From positions 120,445 through 184,444 of the forward strand of contig JAHQIW010000251.1 in assembly GCA_019055375.1 (NCBI GenBank): a stretch of DNA of 64,000 nt, in the 5' to 3' direction. The notes below the pieces were generated by a model that worked only from the letters and a program-made list of their open reading frames with translations, was not told the DNA's origin and ran no database searches. Each line of letters begins with the position of its first letter. Position 1 is the stretch's first letter. This DNA is from Parelaphostrongylus tenuis. Lineage: Eukaryota > Nematoda > Chromadorea > Rhabditida > Metastrongylidae. Positions 11,101 through 21,667 of the stretch are shown piece after piece. Both the position numbers and the translations under genes were made by a program.

Positions 11101-14079
11101 GAGTCCAATCCCTATTTAATTTATGTGCATTGTACTGTTTTCTTGTTATGGAAATTTCAGGTTTTCCGGATCACCAGGAAGCGCTTCTGTTCTCCGTGCA
11201 CTCTCTGGTAATGGTGCTGCGTCAGCCTTCCAAGCCGCGTACCAGGATACTGGACTCGCCGGTGTTTACATAGTAGCTGACAGCGCACATGTTTCCAAGG
11301 CTGTCTCATCGGCAGCATCTGCCATCAAGAATTATAGGTGCAATGATCTCGAAGGTAAATTATGCTCGCTGTTTTTTCCAAGCGATAAATATTAGTGTTT
11401 TAGCTGCCAAGCGTCGTGCTTCTAACGAATTTCTACGGTATGCAGATCACAACAATTCGGCATCAATAGATCGCGCCACCCAAATCCTCGCCGGTCTCAT
11501 TGCACAAGGTGCAATTGTTGAGAGTATCAAGCAGGTTTGTAATGGTGAAAATTATCACAGTACGTAAGCATTACTATCTCTGCATCACTAGGTCGTCCCA
11601 CTAGTTTTAGCACTAGAGCAATGATCACGAAATTTATGAACCACAATTAATTAAAGTCTGATGACTTTGGTATCTCTCAACTGCGCATTTTCGTTTGAAC
11701 ATCTCGGTATACAACTTGCCCACCCATACTTGCTTCAAGATCGATGTCATGGTAACTAATTCTCTTGCTGCTCATGCACGGAAAGCACGTAAGCGAATGT
11801 GCTAGTGAAACGGCGCGCAAAATTAATGGAGCTTGGTGCTATGTAACGGTTGCAGAAAGTACGGCTAGGAAGTGGTTCGCTGAGTTCAATACTGGAGAGA
11901 GCAGTCTGGAAGATCAGATCGCACTCGGGGAAGAGAATGCGCAAATGAACAATACCAAAATCATGCATTTTTTTACTACTCCTAATTAATAAATTTGGTG
12001 TTTATTGATCCAGAGCCAAAATTATGGAGCGACTTATTAGTAGAACTCTGTTGGCTTTTCTTTCCATAAACCGAAAGTCGAAGTTCATATAATACAAATC
12101 ATTTGAACATCTGACTTGTCTGCAGCTTCTCTTATTCACAGCTTATCAAATGGAATTGCTTAAGACTCATTCAATCACACCTCTTTGTCACTTCAAAGAG
12201 AATCATCAGGTCTAGATTTTAGTTGTGTCCAGCACTAAATAACCATCAGCATATCGCTTTCCATAGATCCCCCAGTAAATTATCCAAGTGAAAAGCAGCG
12301 TGGTGAAATCACATGGAATCAACATGCACCTTTGGTATTTAGGTGACACTTTGAAATATTGTGTCGTGTCACGCGTGATTTTGAGGTACTCTTCCCTGCG
12401 ATTTGTGCCTGGATTCATAGAGTTAATCCATAATCTTTCGTAATCTCAATACATGAAGTTCATGAGGTTTTGTGTTTCTGTTTGAGGATAGTGAATTCGA
12501 TTTAGGTCCTTCTCATGGATCTAAGTTCTATGTGAGCCTAGTGGGTACTTGGTTTAAATCTGAACTTGCCGACTAGGTATTTTCTAATAAGGCCACAGTG
12601 ACCTATCGTTCCGTCATTGTATATGTCACTCTCGCTCTACAAAAGATTAATTATTTTGTACTTATACTGACGCAATCGTCTTCTCTACCTTTAGGACTTA
12701 TTATGCAATCTGTTGGCGTATTATATTACTAGTGTTAAATATTGATGTGTTGAAAGTGAACAATTAGGTATAATGACTATGATATCGGGTTGGACCTATG
12801 ATCTCCTCCGCGCTACCGTTTAATTCAGTTTTTTTATTTCGAATCGGTTTTTTGCCAGAAAGCTGTGATATTTTTCCTATTAGCTAGGACAGGCAATTGG
12901 ATACGGCGGTCACTCACCATTTAAATGAAATGGGCTAGCGCAAATTGATGTCTCGATGGACACCTTCAGCATTGATTGACCACTTCCATTGCAAGTGTAC
13001 TCACAATATTTTGGAGATAATGATGTTAACAACGGTATCATATAAACCTTATAGCCCTAATATTGCTCCATCGGATTATCATCTCTTCCAAGCCCTGGAG
13101 CATGGTCTACAATAGAGAAATTTTCAACTCTTCGAGTACCCAGGCCACACAGCGCTAGCTTCGTCCGACCAACCGCGCGCGGCCAAGAGTCCGCACTGCC
13201 GAGTGGTTAGTGATGCCGGTAATTGGGAAGAAAGTTACTGATTCAGTCCCTTCACGATTGGATACTAGAATACCATATTTCGCGATATCCCATATAGTAA
13301 CATCGCAGCACAAGTGATTGCTAGGTGAATACATTGCATATTGCGTGAGAAATAAGCGTGGTACGAAGTACACTGCCCTGCACTACCGTACACTGTGAAA
13401 ATGATGTTTTCGAATTCGACTTTCACAGCATCGTCTGACAAAATGCGACAAGAGTTGGATATGCATTGTTACCTTGTGAATCTAGTTGTGCATTAAAAAA
13501 TGCTATAATGATTACGTTATGGGAGATTATCCAATACTAATTGGCACCCAGACATAATACCAAAGAATCTACCGAGTAACATAGTCAGGGGGATCGAACC
13601 AGCAACCTTGTCAATGGTCGGCGTCATTAACCATTCTCGCACGCGGCCTCACGGGCTAGCGCTGTGGACTTGTCGCATCCAAAGTGTTGAAGACTATAAC
13701 CAACCTCAAGAGACCTCACCGAATTCTTCAATCGCCAGTCCTATTCTTTCTAGGAAAAAGGCTTCCAATCGTCTTTCAGCAGATGATTGAATGTCATTGA
13801 TCGTGCTGGTAATTATGTTGTCAATTGACCAATATTTTTGAACAATTAGCAGTGGCTTTGAAGAGTGTAAAAATGCGGGAGAAATCATTTGATAACCCTA
13901 TATCATTGTTAGAGCTTACTATTATTCTTTCTATTTTCATCATATCCATGCGAATTTAGCTATCCTATTTCTAGGTCAGTGCAAGTGATGTGGAAGCAGC
14001 GGCGAAAAAACTATCGAGCAAATTCTCTCTCTCCTGTTATGGAAACATCGATGAGGTCCCATATGTCGACACTTTGTGA
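8162..14079 (+). CDS. ucr-2: cytochrome b-c1 complex subunit 2 (core protein 2), ten exons
   Basis: Exons 8162-8242, 8299-8373, 9151-9297, 9357-9482, 9558-9722, 9806-9940, 10959-11098, 11161-11354, 11404-11534 and 13975-14079 join in phase to 432 residues, close to the C. elegans UCR-2 proteins (about 420). It is a subunit of respiratory complex III in the inner mitochondrial membrane, of the M16/mitochondrial processing peptidase fold. The N-terminus MLIRRTVRYAHAAAAASAAH is an Ala/Arg presequence. The family landmarks FRAGSRYEGPNQHGLVH, FTRD-like STRDVYGVS, and the C-terminal half GGEWRRPAGGSLAHVLLAGE are visible. The zinc motif position reads HYLRN (72-76) instead of HxxEH, so it is not a peptidase, as usual for core 2. 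Exon 7 uses an unusual TTTTGTAAAG acceptor. The last intron is 2.4 kb and holds a mariner relic and two SINEs; the final exon (ending DEVPYVDTL) is easy to miss. Confidence 0.93.
8590..8850. repeat. FB1 monomers in ucr-2 intron 2
   Basis: The blocks GAAAAGGCCTTCTTACAGCG, CTGTAGCA, CAAATCTCGGCGATTTTG and TTTCACACTCGAAG occur in family order, with a second start of the unit after about 130 bases. No inverted partner is obvious, so this is a direct, partial copy. Confidence 0.55.
10060..10370. repeat. FB1 monomers, tandem, in ucr-2 intron 6
   Basis: The unit beginning ATTCGAGAGCTTAAATCTCG at 10,098 starts again at 10,256 (ATTCGATAGCTCAAATCTCG), a period of about 158 bases, with GCGTTGTAGCAGCGAAAATA inside. 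Open frames here are repeat-derived. Confidence 0.55.
10395..10675. repeat. T-family inverted-repeat element in ucr-2 intron 6
   Basis: The left arm (about 10,405-10,510, AGCCTTTCAAGAGATCTGG and GACGTACGTTTCGGCGT) pairs with the right arm (about 10,570-10,675, ACGCCGAAACGTACGTGT and CCTCTTGAAAGGCT). The core carries CTGACGAGGCATC, related to the CTCGTCAG core of the other elements. No coding content. Confidence 0.65.
11744..13130 (+). mobile_element. decayed mariner-type transposon in the last ucr-2 intron
   Basis: The N-terminal part (about 11,765-11,940) translates to a mariner helix-turn-helix region: ARKINGAWCYVTVAESTARK, then WFAEFNTGESSLEDQ. About 1.1 kb downstream (13,045-13,125) is the mariner C-terminal signature PYSPNIAPSDYHLF followed by ALEHGL. 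The spacing suits one 1.3-kb element. Many stops and frame changes lie between, so it cannot make transposase. It is in the same orientation as the host gene. Confidence 0.72.
13151..13255 (+). repeat. tRNA-derived SINE head
   Basis: GCCGAGTGGTTAGTGATGCC resembles the box A region of a Leu/Ser-type tRNA, and CTGATTCAGTCCC a decayed box B. An AACCGCGCGCGGCCAAGAG stretch precedes it, like the copy at 24.28 kb. It abuts the mariner relic. Confidence 0.6.
13585..13655 (-). repeat. tRNA-derived SINE head, inverted relative to the 13.2-kb copy
   Basis: On the minus strand: box A-like GCGAGAATGGTTAATGACGCC and box B GCTGGTTCGATCCCCC. With the plus-oriented copy 330 bp upstream it forms an inverted pair inside the last ucr-2 intron. 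Confidence 0.6.
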
Positions 14080-14318
14080 ACATCTGTTCATGAGTTGTTC
14101 ATTGGTTCTCATAGTTTGGGAAATGTGTTCGTTTCAATTGGTCGTCCTTTCAATGCTAGATAGAGCTTTCTTTGTGCTACTCAGAATAAAGCGTCGTGCG
14201 TAGTTCTATGGGAATTTTGCCAATTATCAGGTGTCTTTCAGAATCTCAACCTCAATACCTTATTAACCTTGCTATACTCGATCAAGGTGGTTGCGATTAC
14301 CTACTTTAGTGTTTTATT
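14080..14318 (+). promoter_or_regulatory. short intercistronic region with poly(A) signal and trans-splice acceptors
   Basis: Only 239 bases separate the ucr-2 stop from the PPP4R2 ATG. AATAAA lies at 14,185-14,190. Candidate trans-splice acceptors follow at GTGTCTTTCAG (ending 14,241) and CCTACTTTAG (ending 14,309, nine bases before the ATG). A gap of roughly 100 bases between poly(A) signal and acceptor is what C. elegans operons show, so SL2-type processing of a two-gene transcript is inferred. Confidence 0.6.
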
Positions 14319-17257
14319 ATGAGTCAGCGCATCGAAGATGAACAGTTGAAGCCTAACGATGCTGTTGCTGATGCTGGAGATAATCTTGCCTCTGAAGAGA
14401 AGCCGCATGTGCAAGGTTTCGAGGTCTCGAGTCTGGTTTTTTTTTTCTAAGTTCATCTAAATCACTTCGCTATTTTAGGACTTCACATACAACGAAGATG
14501 TTATGAAGTTTGAATTACCACCTTTGCCAGATCCACTACCAAAATGTAGATCTGCTCTTGAGAAATTTGTGGCTCCCAAAGAAGTGAGGGCTTTTCTGTT
14601 GATCATTTCGTGTTTTTTTTCCATTGAAGGAGCTTCAGAGGATAGTTGGATTTGCGTTCCATCTTTTTGGGGCTTATGCTAGCCACTACACCACCGAGGC
14701 CCTTGCTCTGGTATTGATCTTTTTTTTGTGGATTATATATGTCCAATGATTGTAAGGTGAACTTGCTTCAAATGCCGATATGTGCATACCAGACCAAGTC
14801 CGTTGACCGTTGGTTGATGGTAGCTTCGACCCCTCATATCATAGAATGAGTGGCAGCAAAGCAAAGGCCTCACTGGTGCAATGATTAACACGCGCTCACG
14901 GTATGGGTGAAAAGGCGGGTTCAAATCCTTGGCAAAGGTACTAATTCTTCCAAATTGCTCAGCATCCTTGAATATGTAGCTATAACATTGCGTCACTGCT
15001 TGTAATAGCGGTAAAATAAAGAATTTAAGTAGATCGTAATTGCACTTCAGTCCGAGTTGGTTCGGAGATCTTTCATGCCTCTACGCACTCATCCGGACCA
15101 TTTTGTCGACATGTACTTTGAGAATGTGGTGGAGACAGGAAAATCACGATTGCCTTGGGAGCTTGTACGTCCAGCATTCTTATGGAAAGTCAAGGTAACG
15201 AGGTTTGGTGTTTACAATTAGTAGTGCATCCAGGAGATGCGGTTTCGTCGAAATTATGGAGTTTTGGCTAGGGTTCTGAAATTCGAATTTTTGTCCCCTT
15301 ATGCCTATCCGTATAATATGACAGCATAATTTAAATACTGATCAAGTCTTGTATGGACGAAATGGTGCGATGGCATCGACAGCGGGAAGGTCCTGATTCT
15401 TTGGATTTGAGCGATGGATCTGAGAACAAAAGGTTGTACGACCTCATCCTTGAAAAGGCAACAAAATTCGATGCGGCACCCTTTACATGGCAAAGGTTAG
15501 CAACGAAACCGGTATATGTCAGACAACGATGAATGGATATTCGGCCTCACTCGCCGGACTTTTTTTCATAGGAGTGTTAGTAATCATTCCAAAACTTAAA
15601 TTTCTGGGTAGAGTCGTACGTGGTCGGTTTTTCTAGACATCCTTTTATAACGCCGTAATTTCCAAAGTAAAATTATGGTTCAGACGACGAGGCTTTTTTC
15701 TTATCTAGGTTATATTGCGCTGGACAAATCTTTTTCCTTAGAGTGCTAGTACTCTATCTATACCACGAATCTCGAGATATTTATCAATATATTGCCTTTT
15801 GAAAAAGCTTGTTTAACAGCGCTGTAGGAGTAAGAAAAGATTCGTGCTTAACACCTCGCCAGGCAAAGCTCTTTCTCTAGACTATTAGTAATCATTCAAT
15901 AGCGTAGGTTTCACTGATTCCAGCGCTGAGCTTATTTTCTAGGAAAGGCCTTTCAAAAAAGAAAGAAAAGTCAATAAAAATTGCAGTGTAGCAGGGGAAA
16001 TAAGATTGATCGATACGGACTAGGTATGTGAGGTGCGACTTGTTTTTAACTGGGAATTTTTTCTCCGCTTCGAAAGAAAGTGCATATAAAACGATTCACT
16101 GAGGTACTACGAAACTTTCTCTACACATTTAGTTGGTTTTTATGCTTCCAGTGAATTGTACGCGTGAGTTAAATGAGAGCGCGTGGAGAACGTGAAACAT
16201 AGTTATATTTTGAATGCTACAATGTTATAAAAAGGCTTTTTCGAAAGCGGGTCTCGTGTGGCCTAATCAAAGATTTAGGCTTTTGAATGATTACTAACAC
16301 TCCTATGAAAAATTCTTGTTTAACGAATGAGGTCGAATATACATTTATCTTCGTCTGACATGTAAGTACTACAAAACCTAATGTAAGTTTTTTTGGATCA
16401 GCAAAAATACATGTTCTAGAATTTGTGAACTTCTAAATTCACCGTCACGTCACTATCGGAAAGCTGAGAAATATTTCCGTGCACTGGACAAGACGATTAA
16501 CGTTGTAACGACAGTCTCAGAAGATGGTCGACGAATGACAGGAAATCCCCCTTATAGTCCTGACACACCAGATACGTACAGCATTGAGCAGTTATTCTTT
16601 GTGGTTGGTTATCGTGTTACCTCTTGTTTGCTTATATTTTCATTGAGGACTAGTATCCATGCAGATCGCATTTTTTTTTTGCTATAATATGCTTCATTTA
16701 TGTTGACCGTAGTTTTTGAAGGGCGAACGTAATGAGTGCGATTTCTGGGATCCAGATTTTGCTTATAATACGGTACGTCATTTCGTCATTTTGTAAAAAT
16801 ACTTCACTGATATTACCCCTCGTGGTACTGCTTGATACATTCGGTACCAGCGCTTGCAACGTGCGTCTCGCTTGATTAACGTTATGGCGACGTCATATCT
16901 ATGGTGAAAGCGGAAGGAGGGGGGGGGGGGGGGGGGGGGGGTGCAGGCGCCATCTGCACTGGTAATCTATCTGCAGATGCCGCGTGCCCGCCACTGCTGT
17001 GTGAGCGACCAGCGCGACACCGCTTCTTATCAGTGGCGGCACCGAAGGGGTTATATAATTCCCTTAGATTGCAGACAGTTTGTCACATAGGCGCAAAACG
17101 TTGCAGACGCCTCAATGTTCTTTTTCAGCAGAAAGTCGCTGAAAGCCCATGTAATAAAGATCAGCTGGAGCCGCTCGATATGAGTAGAAAAAGGGTTTAT
17201 TCCTCCGATGAAGAAGCCACAAAAAATGAAGGATCAGATGAAGAGATGGAGTTCTAA
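14319..17257 (+). CDS. PPP4R2: serine/threonine protein phosphatase 4 regulatory subunit 2, eight exons
   Basis: Exons 14319-14423, 14479-14583, 14630-14710, 15051-15194, 15347-15495, 16420-16603, 16713-16772 and 17129-17257 join in phase to about 318 residues. PPP4R2 binds the PP4 catalytic subunit (with PPP4R3 in many species) and targets it in DNA-repair signalling and other nuclear and centrosomal roles. The family core is clear: [17 protein letters not shown] and AFLWKVKSCMDEM match the human TGETMIQW...KLEKVMDDF region, and [17 protein letters not shown] with [19 protein letters not shown] matches FTIQRLCELL...FLRGVEKNVMVVS. The tail is acidic ([20 protein letters not shown]), also typical. 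The first ~35 residues look nematode-specific. Donor GAG|gtctcg of exon 1 and the weak acceptor of exon 5 are the least certain points. Intron 5 holds an FB1 foldback and intron 7 a 23-G run. Confidence 0.88.
14865..14940 (+). repeat. tRNA-derived SINE head in PPP4R2 intron 3
   Basis: CACTGGTGCAATGATTAACA resembles box A and GCGGGTTCAAATCCTTGGC a good box B, spaced about 45 bases. Flanks do not give an acceptor stem, so a tRNA gene is unlikely. Confidence 0.6.
15540..16348. repeat. FB1 foldback in PPP4R2 intron 5
   Basis: The left end (GGCCTCACTCGCCGGAC, TCATAGGAGTGTTAGTAATC) pairs with the right end (ATTACTAACACTCCTATGA, CGAATGAGGTCGAATA). Between them lie further family blocks (CAGCGCTGTAGGAG, CAGGCAAAGCTCTTTCTC, TTCTCTACACATTTAGTT). 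It fills nearly the whole 0.9-kb intron. Confidence 0.7.
16919..16941 (+). repeat. run of 23 G in PPP4R2 intron 7
   Basis: Twenty-three consecutive G residues at the border of a GC-rich repeat (about 16,942-17,060) that is shared, inverted, with 3,870-4,010. Such G runs are known deletion hot spots in C. elegans lacking DOG-1/FANCJ. Confidence 0.8.
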
Positions 17258-19865
17258 ATTCAAACAAGCTTGTCCACTTTGTTCTTCATATCGTCTTACA
17301 TTCTCATACTAACAACGAAAAACGGTCGACTACATCGTAAGTGGTTTTTTTTTCTATAACCTTTTTGTATGATGCTAATGCACTTCATTTTTTTCAATAT
17401 TTACATATTTGTTTCGAATGTGAGAAGTTCATACAGTCTTCACGACTAATCGTGTTGTTTCTATGTTGTTTATTTGATTACTAACCGCTTGTCACTGATT
17501 CTATTAGTCTGCTTTTGTTATACATTTGTAGTAGCTTGTTTGAAGTTTGGCTAGTTTTACTCATTAGGTTGAAATTACATTTGCATCTGTTTAGTAGTTT
17601 TGGATTGTTAGCCTTTTCACGACTATGCATTTTGATTCCGAATTTTCCGTTGATAGGGGAACTGGAACGATACGTATTGTTTACGATGCGCCTCTTCCCC
17701 GTTATGTATTTTCCTGTATAGACTTACTTCGCTCTTTGTGGCCAATCGACAGGTCATCGGAAGCAGATTTGTGCTAGAGTCAGGCCAAGAGAAGCTGTTT
17801 TCAGTGCGCATGACGTTGAAAAAAAAGTGTTTTCTGGAGCAACTCATTTTTCGGCTATACGCTCTAATATACGTGACGTTAAGCGTCGCTTGGCATATGA
17901 TTAATAAGTCCTCGAAAAGACTCTAAATATGTTGTCTAGTTATAAATATATGGCTAGCTATGAAAAATTACTAATAGCTTCTTGGAAGCTTGGAATCACT
18001 GGGGTCAACATAGTAGTCAATTACCGAAGTGAATTATAGCAGCATTTCATGTTTGAAAACAATTTTCAAGCCTTATTCTCAAACTTTTTGATTGATACTT
18101 TCAATGTAGTATTCAGAGCCATTTATACAAAGTCATCTGACACTTTTACAATTTGTTACATAACTCTACATGGATTGGATGGGGGGTGGGGGAGCGGTTG
18201 GTTGCGCTGAGCGCGATTAATTCAAACAGTATCTCATTGATATGATACATTGAGATAGTCGCTATAGTGACCCGTACTGAACGTATTTACGTAACACTCT
18301 TCATCTGTTTTAGTGCGTTTGAAACCATGAAATACTTCCATCTCCAACCTTGTCCCCTCAATTTACGACCGAAGTGAATAAATGGATGTGATTAGTTGAA
18401 GTAAATAAGTAGGCAATGATAAAATACTGTGACGAAGCTCACGAAATGAATGTAGAATAAAAGCGTGATAGAAACTAACTCTTGGTTTTTTACAGAGGAG
18501 TGAGGGGGCATCGCGTACTTGGAATGTTGTAAGATGTCTCGCTAAAAGTTGGAATATAGAGCCCTCAGAATCAATCTCGTTAAGAGAAGCGGCAAGCGGC
18601 AGTGGCAACTTATAAAAGTACAAAAATAACCTTATAACAAAGTGGACGTTCTGTATTGAATACGATGCGCATCGTAAACGGATCAAATTCAGGTGTCGTC
18701 TTATGTGCCGGCCATATCAAATTTGACGTTGTCGTGAATGGGTCGAATCTTTTATCCTAACATCGAACTTTTTTCACTATCAATCCTTCTAAAAACTTAT
18801 ATTGATACCTATTCAATTATGAGTCGTTTTAACCTGTAGACACTGTAGCAAAGCCATGGATTTTCGTTTTTTTTTTTTCTTGAGGCGGCCATTGATCAGT
18901 GCTTTTACGTAGCTATGTATACAGGTTAATCAGTGTTTTTCTTGATGAGCAGACGCGAAGTTGTTAGTAGTAGAAATTGTTAAATACAATGCAATACAAT
19001 AAAAGTAATGACCGACGTTTCGACGCTATTGCTTTCTTAAAAGTCTGGAAAGAAAGTTGGCAAGTTGTACTCCTTCTTAATGCAAACCACGTGAATATGG
19101 TTGGCTCAACGGGTCCACTTTTTAATGAGAATGAACCTGATTTAGGTCAATATTCGACTGGGTAATCTCGATATGCCAGTACTGCACTTTCATAGAGGAA
19201 AAAAGATTGGTTTTTCCGTATACTCAGCTAGTGTCGAATTGGTTCGCAGACATTAAAAAATTCTACTCCACAAGAAAAATGTTTTGTGGTTAATTTCAAA
19301 GAGTATTTTTGTTGTTCTACCTCCTCAGAAAAGTACCCGAGCGTCTCTTTTCTTACTCTAACCTTACCGTTACTGATTTGTTCAACTTTTTTGATTGTTT
19401 GAGGTCGTAAACAAGTTTACTATCACATCAGAATTGTGTTCAGATTTTATTCCATGATCGAGGAAAAGTAGAAAAACACTGACACGTACGAAAGGACCCA
19501 TGTCTATTCAAGAAAATTTACAGCAAAAACACGAAAAAGAAACAGCTGCGTCGACTATACATTGCCTCTGATTAGTAAAATCAGTGTTGTTTCAAATTCC
19601 ATGCGACGTGTCGACTCTTGTGCAATGTTTTCATTTGGTACGCCTTCTTCAATAAAATTGTTTGACAGTGAACGAAATTTCTGCATAGAAGGACTTATGC
19701 TAGTATATTTACAATTTGGCTTGGCAGGCGATGGAAAGGAGGTGTTCAAGTGGCATGTCAAAGTTTGGCTTTCCTTTCCTCTACGTCGAGGAATCCGCAG
19801 TGCAAAGATGTCATACATGTTTTACTTTATTTTACTTATTTTCCTCTCATCCCATTCGGGCGACT
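17258..19865. other. 3' flank of PPP4R2 and repeat-poor intergenic DNA
   Basis: I see no convincing exons here. The 107-codon minus ORF at 18,363-18,686 and the plus ORF at 19,562-19,996 have no recognised motifs and no supporting splice structure. T-rich and A-rich simple tracts occur (for example near 18,870). Confidence 0.4.
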
Positions 19866-19965
19866 TCACTGTCTATTGCAGTGACGCGTTGAACAGCTTT
19901 GGCGAAATGATGACTCCTTGTCGAACCACTTTTCCTATGGGTATAGTGATAAATGCGGATAGGAG
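19866..19965 (-). mobile_element. small RTE reverse-transcriptase relic
   Basis: On the minus strand it corresponds to the segment of the 28.0-31.5 kb RTE encoding VRQxDTISPKLFTATLQNV: the shared bases are AGCTTTGGCGAAATGATGAC and CTTGTCGAACCAC. Too diverged to read as protein. Confidence 0.5.
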
Positions 19966-20729
19966 TTCTGCTGTTCGGTTTCCATTTTCATTTTGATTTT
20001 ATTCTCAAGGAATTTACAATATGCATATTCGTTGCAAATTACTTCCTCGAACTGACTGTAAAGCGGTCCACCTTAGTAAGTAGTAATCAGTGAAACTGAT
20101 TCCTTTCTATGCAGTGGCTGGAGACGAAGACTGACCAAGCGAGAACGTGATACGCTTTCGTGCAAGGAACTCTGAGAAAAGAGAACCAAATTGGGTGACG
20201 GGGAATTAACACCAATTGCAAAATACTTTAACACTTTAATGGAAACACTTTATTGAAATGACAAAGTACCAGTCATCTATGTGGTATATGCCGATTTTTT
20301 ATATTTTTACTTTCTGTAAAGCAATCCGAAGAAATTCTGTGCTACCAGTCTTCAAGAAAAGCATAAAGTCGGCTCGTGATGAGGCTGTTTCAGTGTTACA
20401 CGTTTACATCAAGAAGCAATTACCATAGACAGTCGTCTGCATATTGGTTTGGTCCTGTTGAATGACGACCTGTGTAATCCAATGTTATATCGCCTCTTAT
20501 AGGCTGTCTCATCACCTTACATCGTAGACGAAATGTCTGGCTCACCAAAGCTTGAGCTCTACTAGTTGAGCAAACGCAAATTTCTCGGATTTCCGAGGCC
20601 AGTTTGGATGATGCTGTTTTCAAGTTGTCATCATCAGTCGTCGACCCTTGTGCATCAGGAGGAGATTTGCCACCTTGAGTTTGTTCGGTGCGAGCACTGC
20701 TACTACTCGTGATACTGCTTTATTCTTAG

Positions 20730-21025
20730 CGAGTCTTTTGGATAAAAACGTTGCGCTGTATCATATCTCAGGACACCCAACCGAGGAAAAAATTCACTGT
20801 ACAGTATGGTACGCAGAGACACCCTCCACTTTTCGTGAGGAGATTAAGCGCTGGGATTTTCTGCACTGGTATAAAGAGGTATAGGAAGTTTGTGTGGAGT
20901 ATATCCATGCACATTTTACGGACTTCATCAACCTTGCTGATGTTGGTATCCTTGTTCGCATTCTCATCCATGCTTATTCTGATTGTTTTCTTTCTCAGAT
21001 TATAAACATTCGTGATTTGAAATAA
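20730..21025 (+). CDS. last two exons of an unrecognised plus-strand gene
   Basis: Exon 20730-20878 has a strong acceptor (TGCTTTATTCTTAG) and donor (AAAGAG|gtatag), and reads SLLDKNVALYHISGHPTEEK, then IHCTVWYAETPSTFREEIKR and WDFLHWYKE. A 120-base intron ends in TGTTTTCTTTCTCAG, and exon 20999-21025 adds IINIRDLK and a stop. AATAAA follows at 21,199-21,204. I do not recognise the protein. Upstream exons are unclear; candidates lie near 20,116 and 20,501 (CLITLHRRRNVWLTKA reads open after a good acceptor) but phases do not all agree. Open minus-strand frames over the same bases are probably mirror artefacts. It converges with the minus-strand gene next to it. Confidence 0.5.
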
Positions 21026-21667
21026 CATGAGTCTTATATGGCTAAGGCGTGTTCGAACATAATTTCAATACCCATCTCCGAAAGAAAACATTGTATCTTC
21101 CTGAGGTAAAGTTTCTAAATGAAGAAATAACTATTTGAACCGGCAGTTTTGAAGACCTAGTACAATAGTCCATCCTACATTGATTAATTTTGTTTCCAAA
21201 TAAAGCTTTGTTTTTGAGTTTCTTTTCAAAATGACAAGGCGAAGTCATACATAGGATGAAATGTTGTACACTTGAATTCAATGGTGATTCTTAATTTATA
21301 GACAGTCAGTTGTTGATTATTTTAGAAACATAGCATTTTAGGAAAATTATATATACTTGACAGACTATATCAGTCAGTGCAACATTCACAGTATCTGTGC
21401 TCCTCAATTGCATTGATTATCCAAAAATACATGTGGTCGACGAGATTAGCCGTTGCCACCTTTGTGCTAGTCAAGGAAACTGTGATTTTCAGCGAAAACA
21501 TGAGGCTTATCGTTGATTTGTGAGACTTTTCATTAACAGCATTGATAGTATGGCCTTTGCTCGGATCGCCAACACCAGCAACTTTTCCAACGTTGACACT
21601 TCTGGTTTCCTTTTTTACTGCAAATGGTGACATGGATTCACTTGAATTACGACCGTTGAAGAGCGTT

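Noticed and set aside
13198..13250. Functional tRNA genes at the several tRNA-like sites (3.2, 13.2, 13.6, 14.9, 24.3, 24.8, 33.1, 57.5 and 61.7 kb)
   Set aside because: Box B is often good, but acceptor stems do not pair and box A is decayed; repeated heads with tails point to SINEs.
20420..21028. Minus-strand ORFs with DENANKDTNISKVDEVRK-like and KTASSKLASEIREIC-like peptides
   Set aside because: They overlap plus-strand exons that have better splice signals, and most likely mirror them. The minus-strand pieces do not join in phase with the minus-strand gene at 21.7-22.3 kb.
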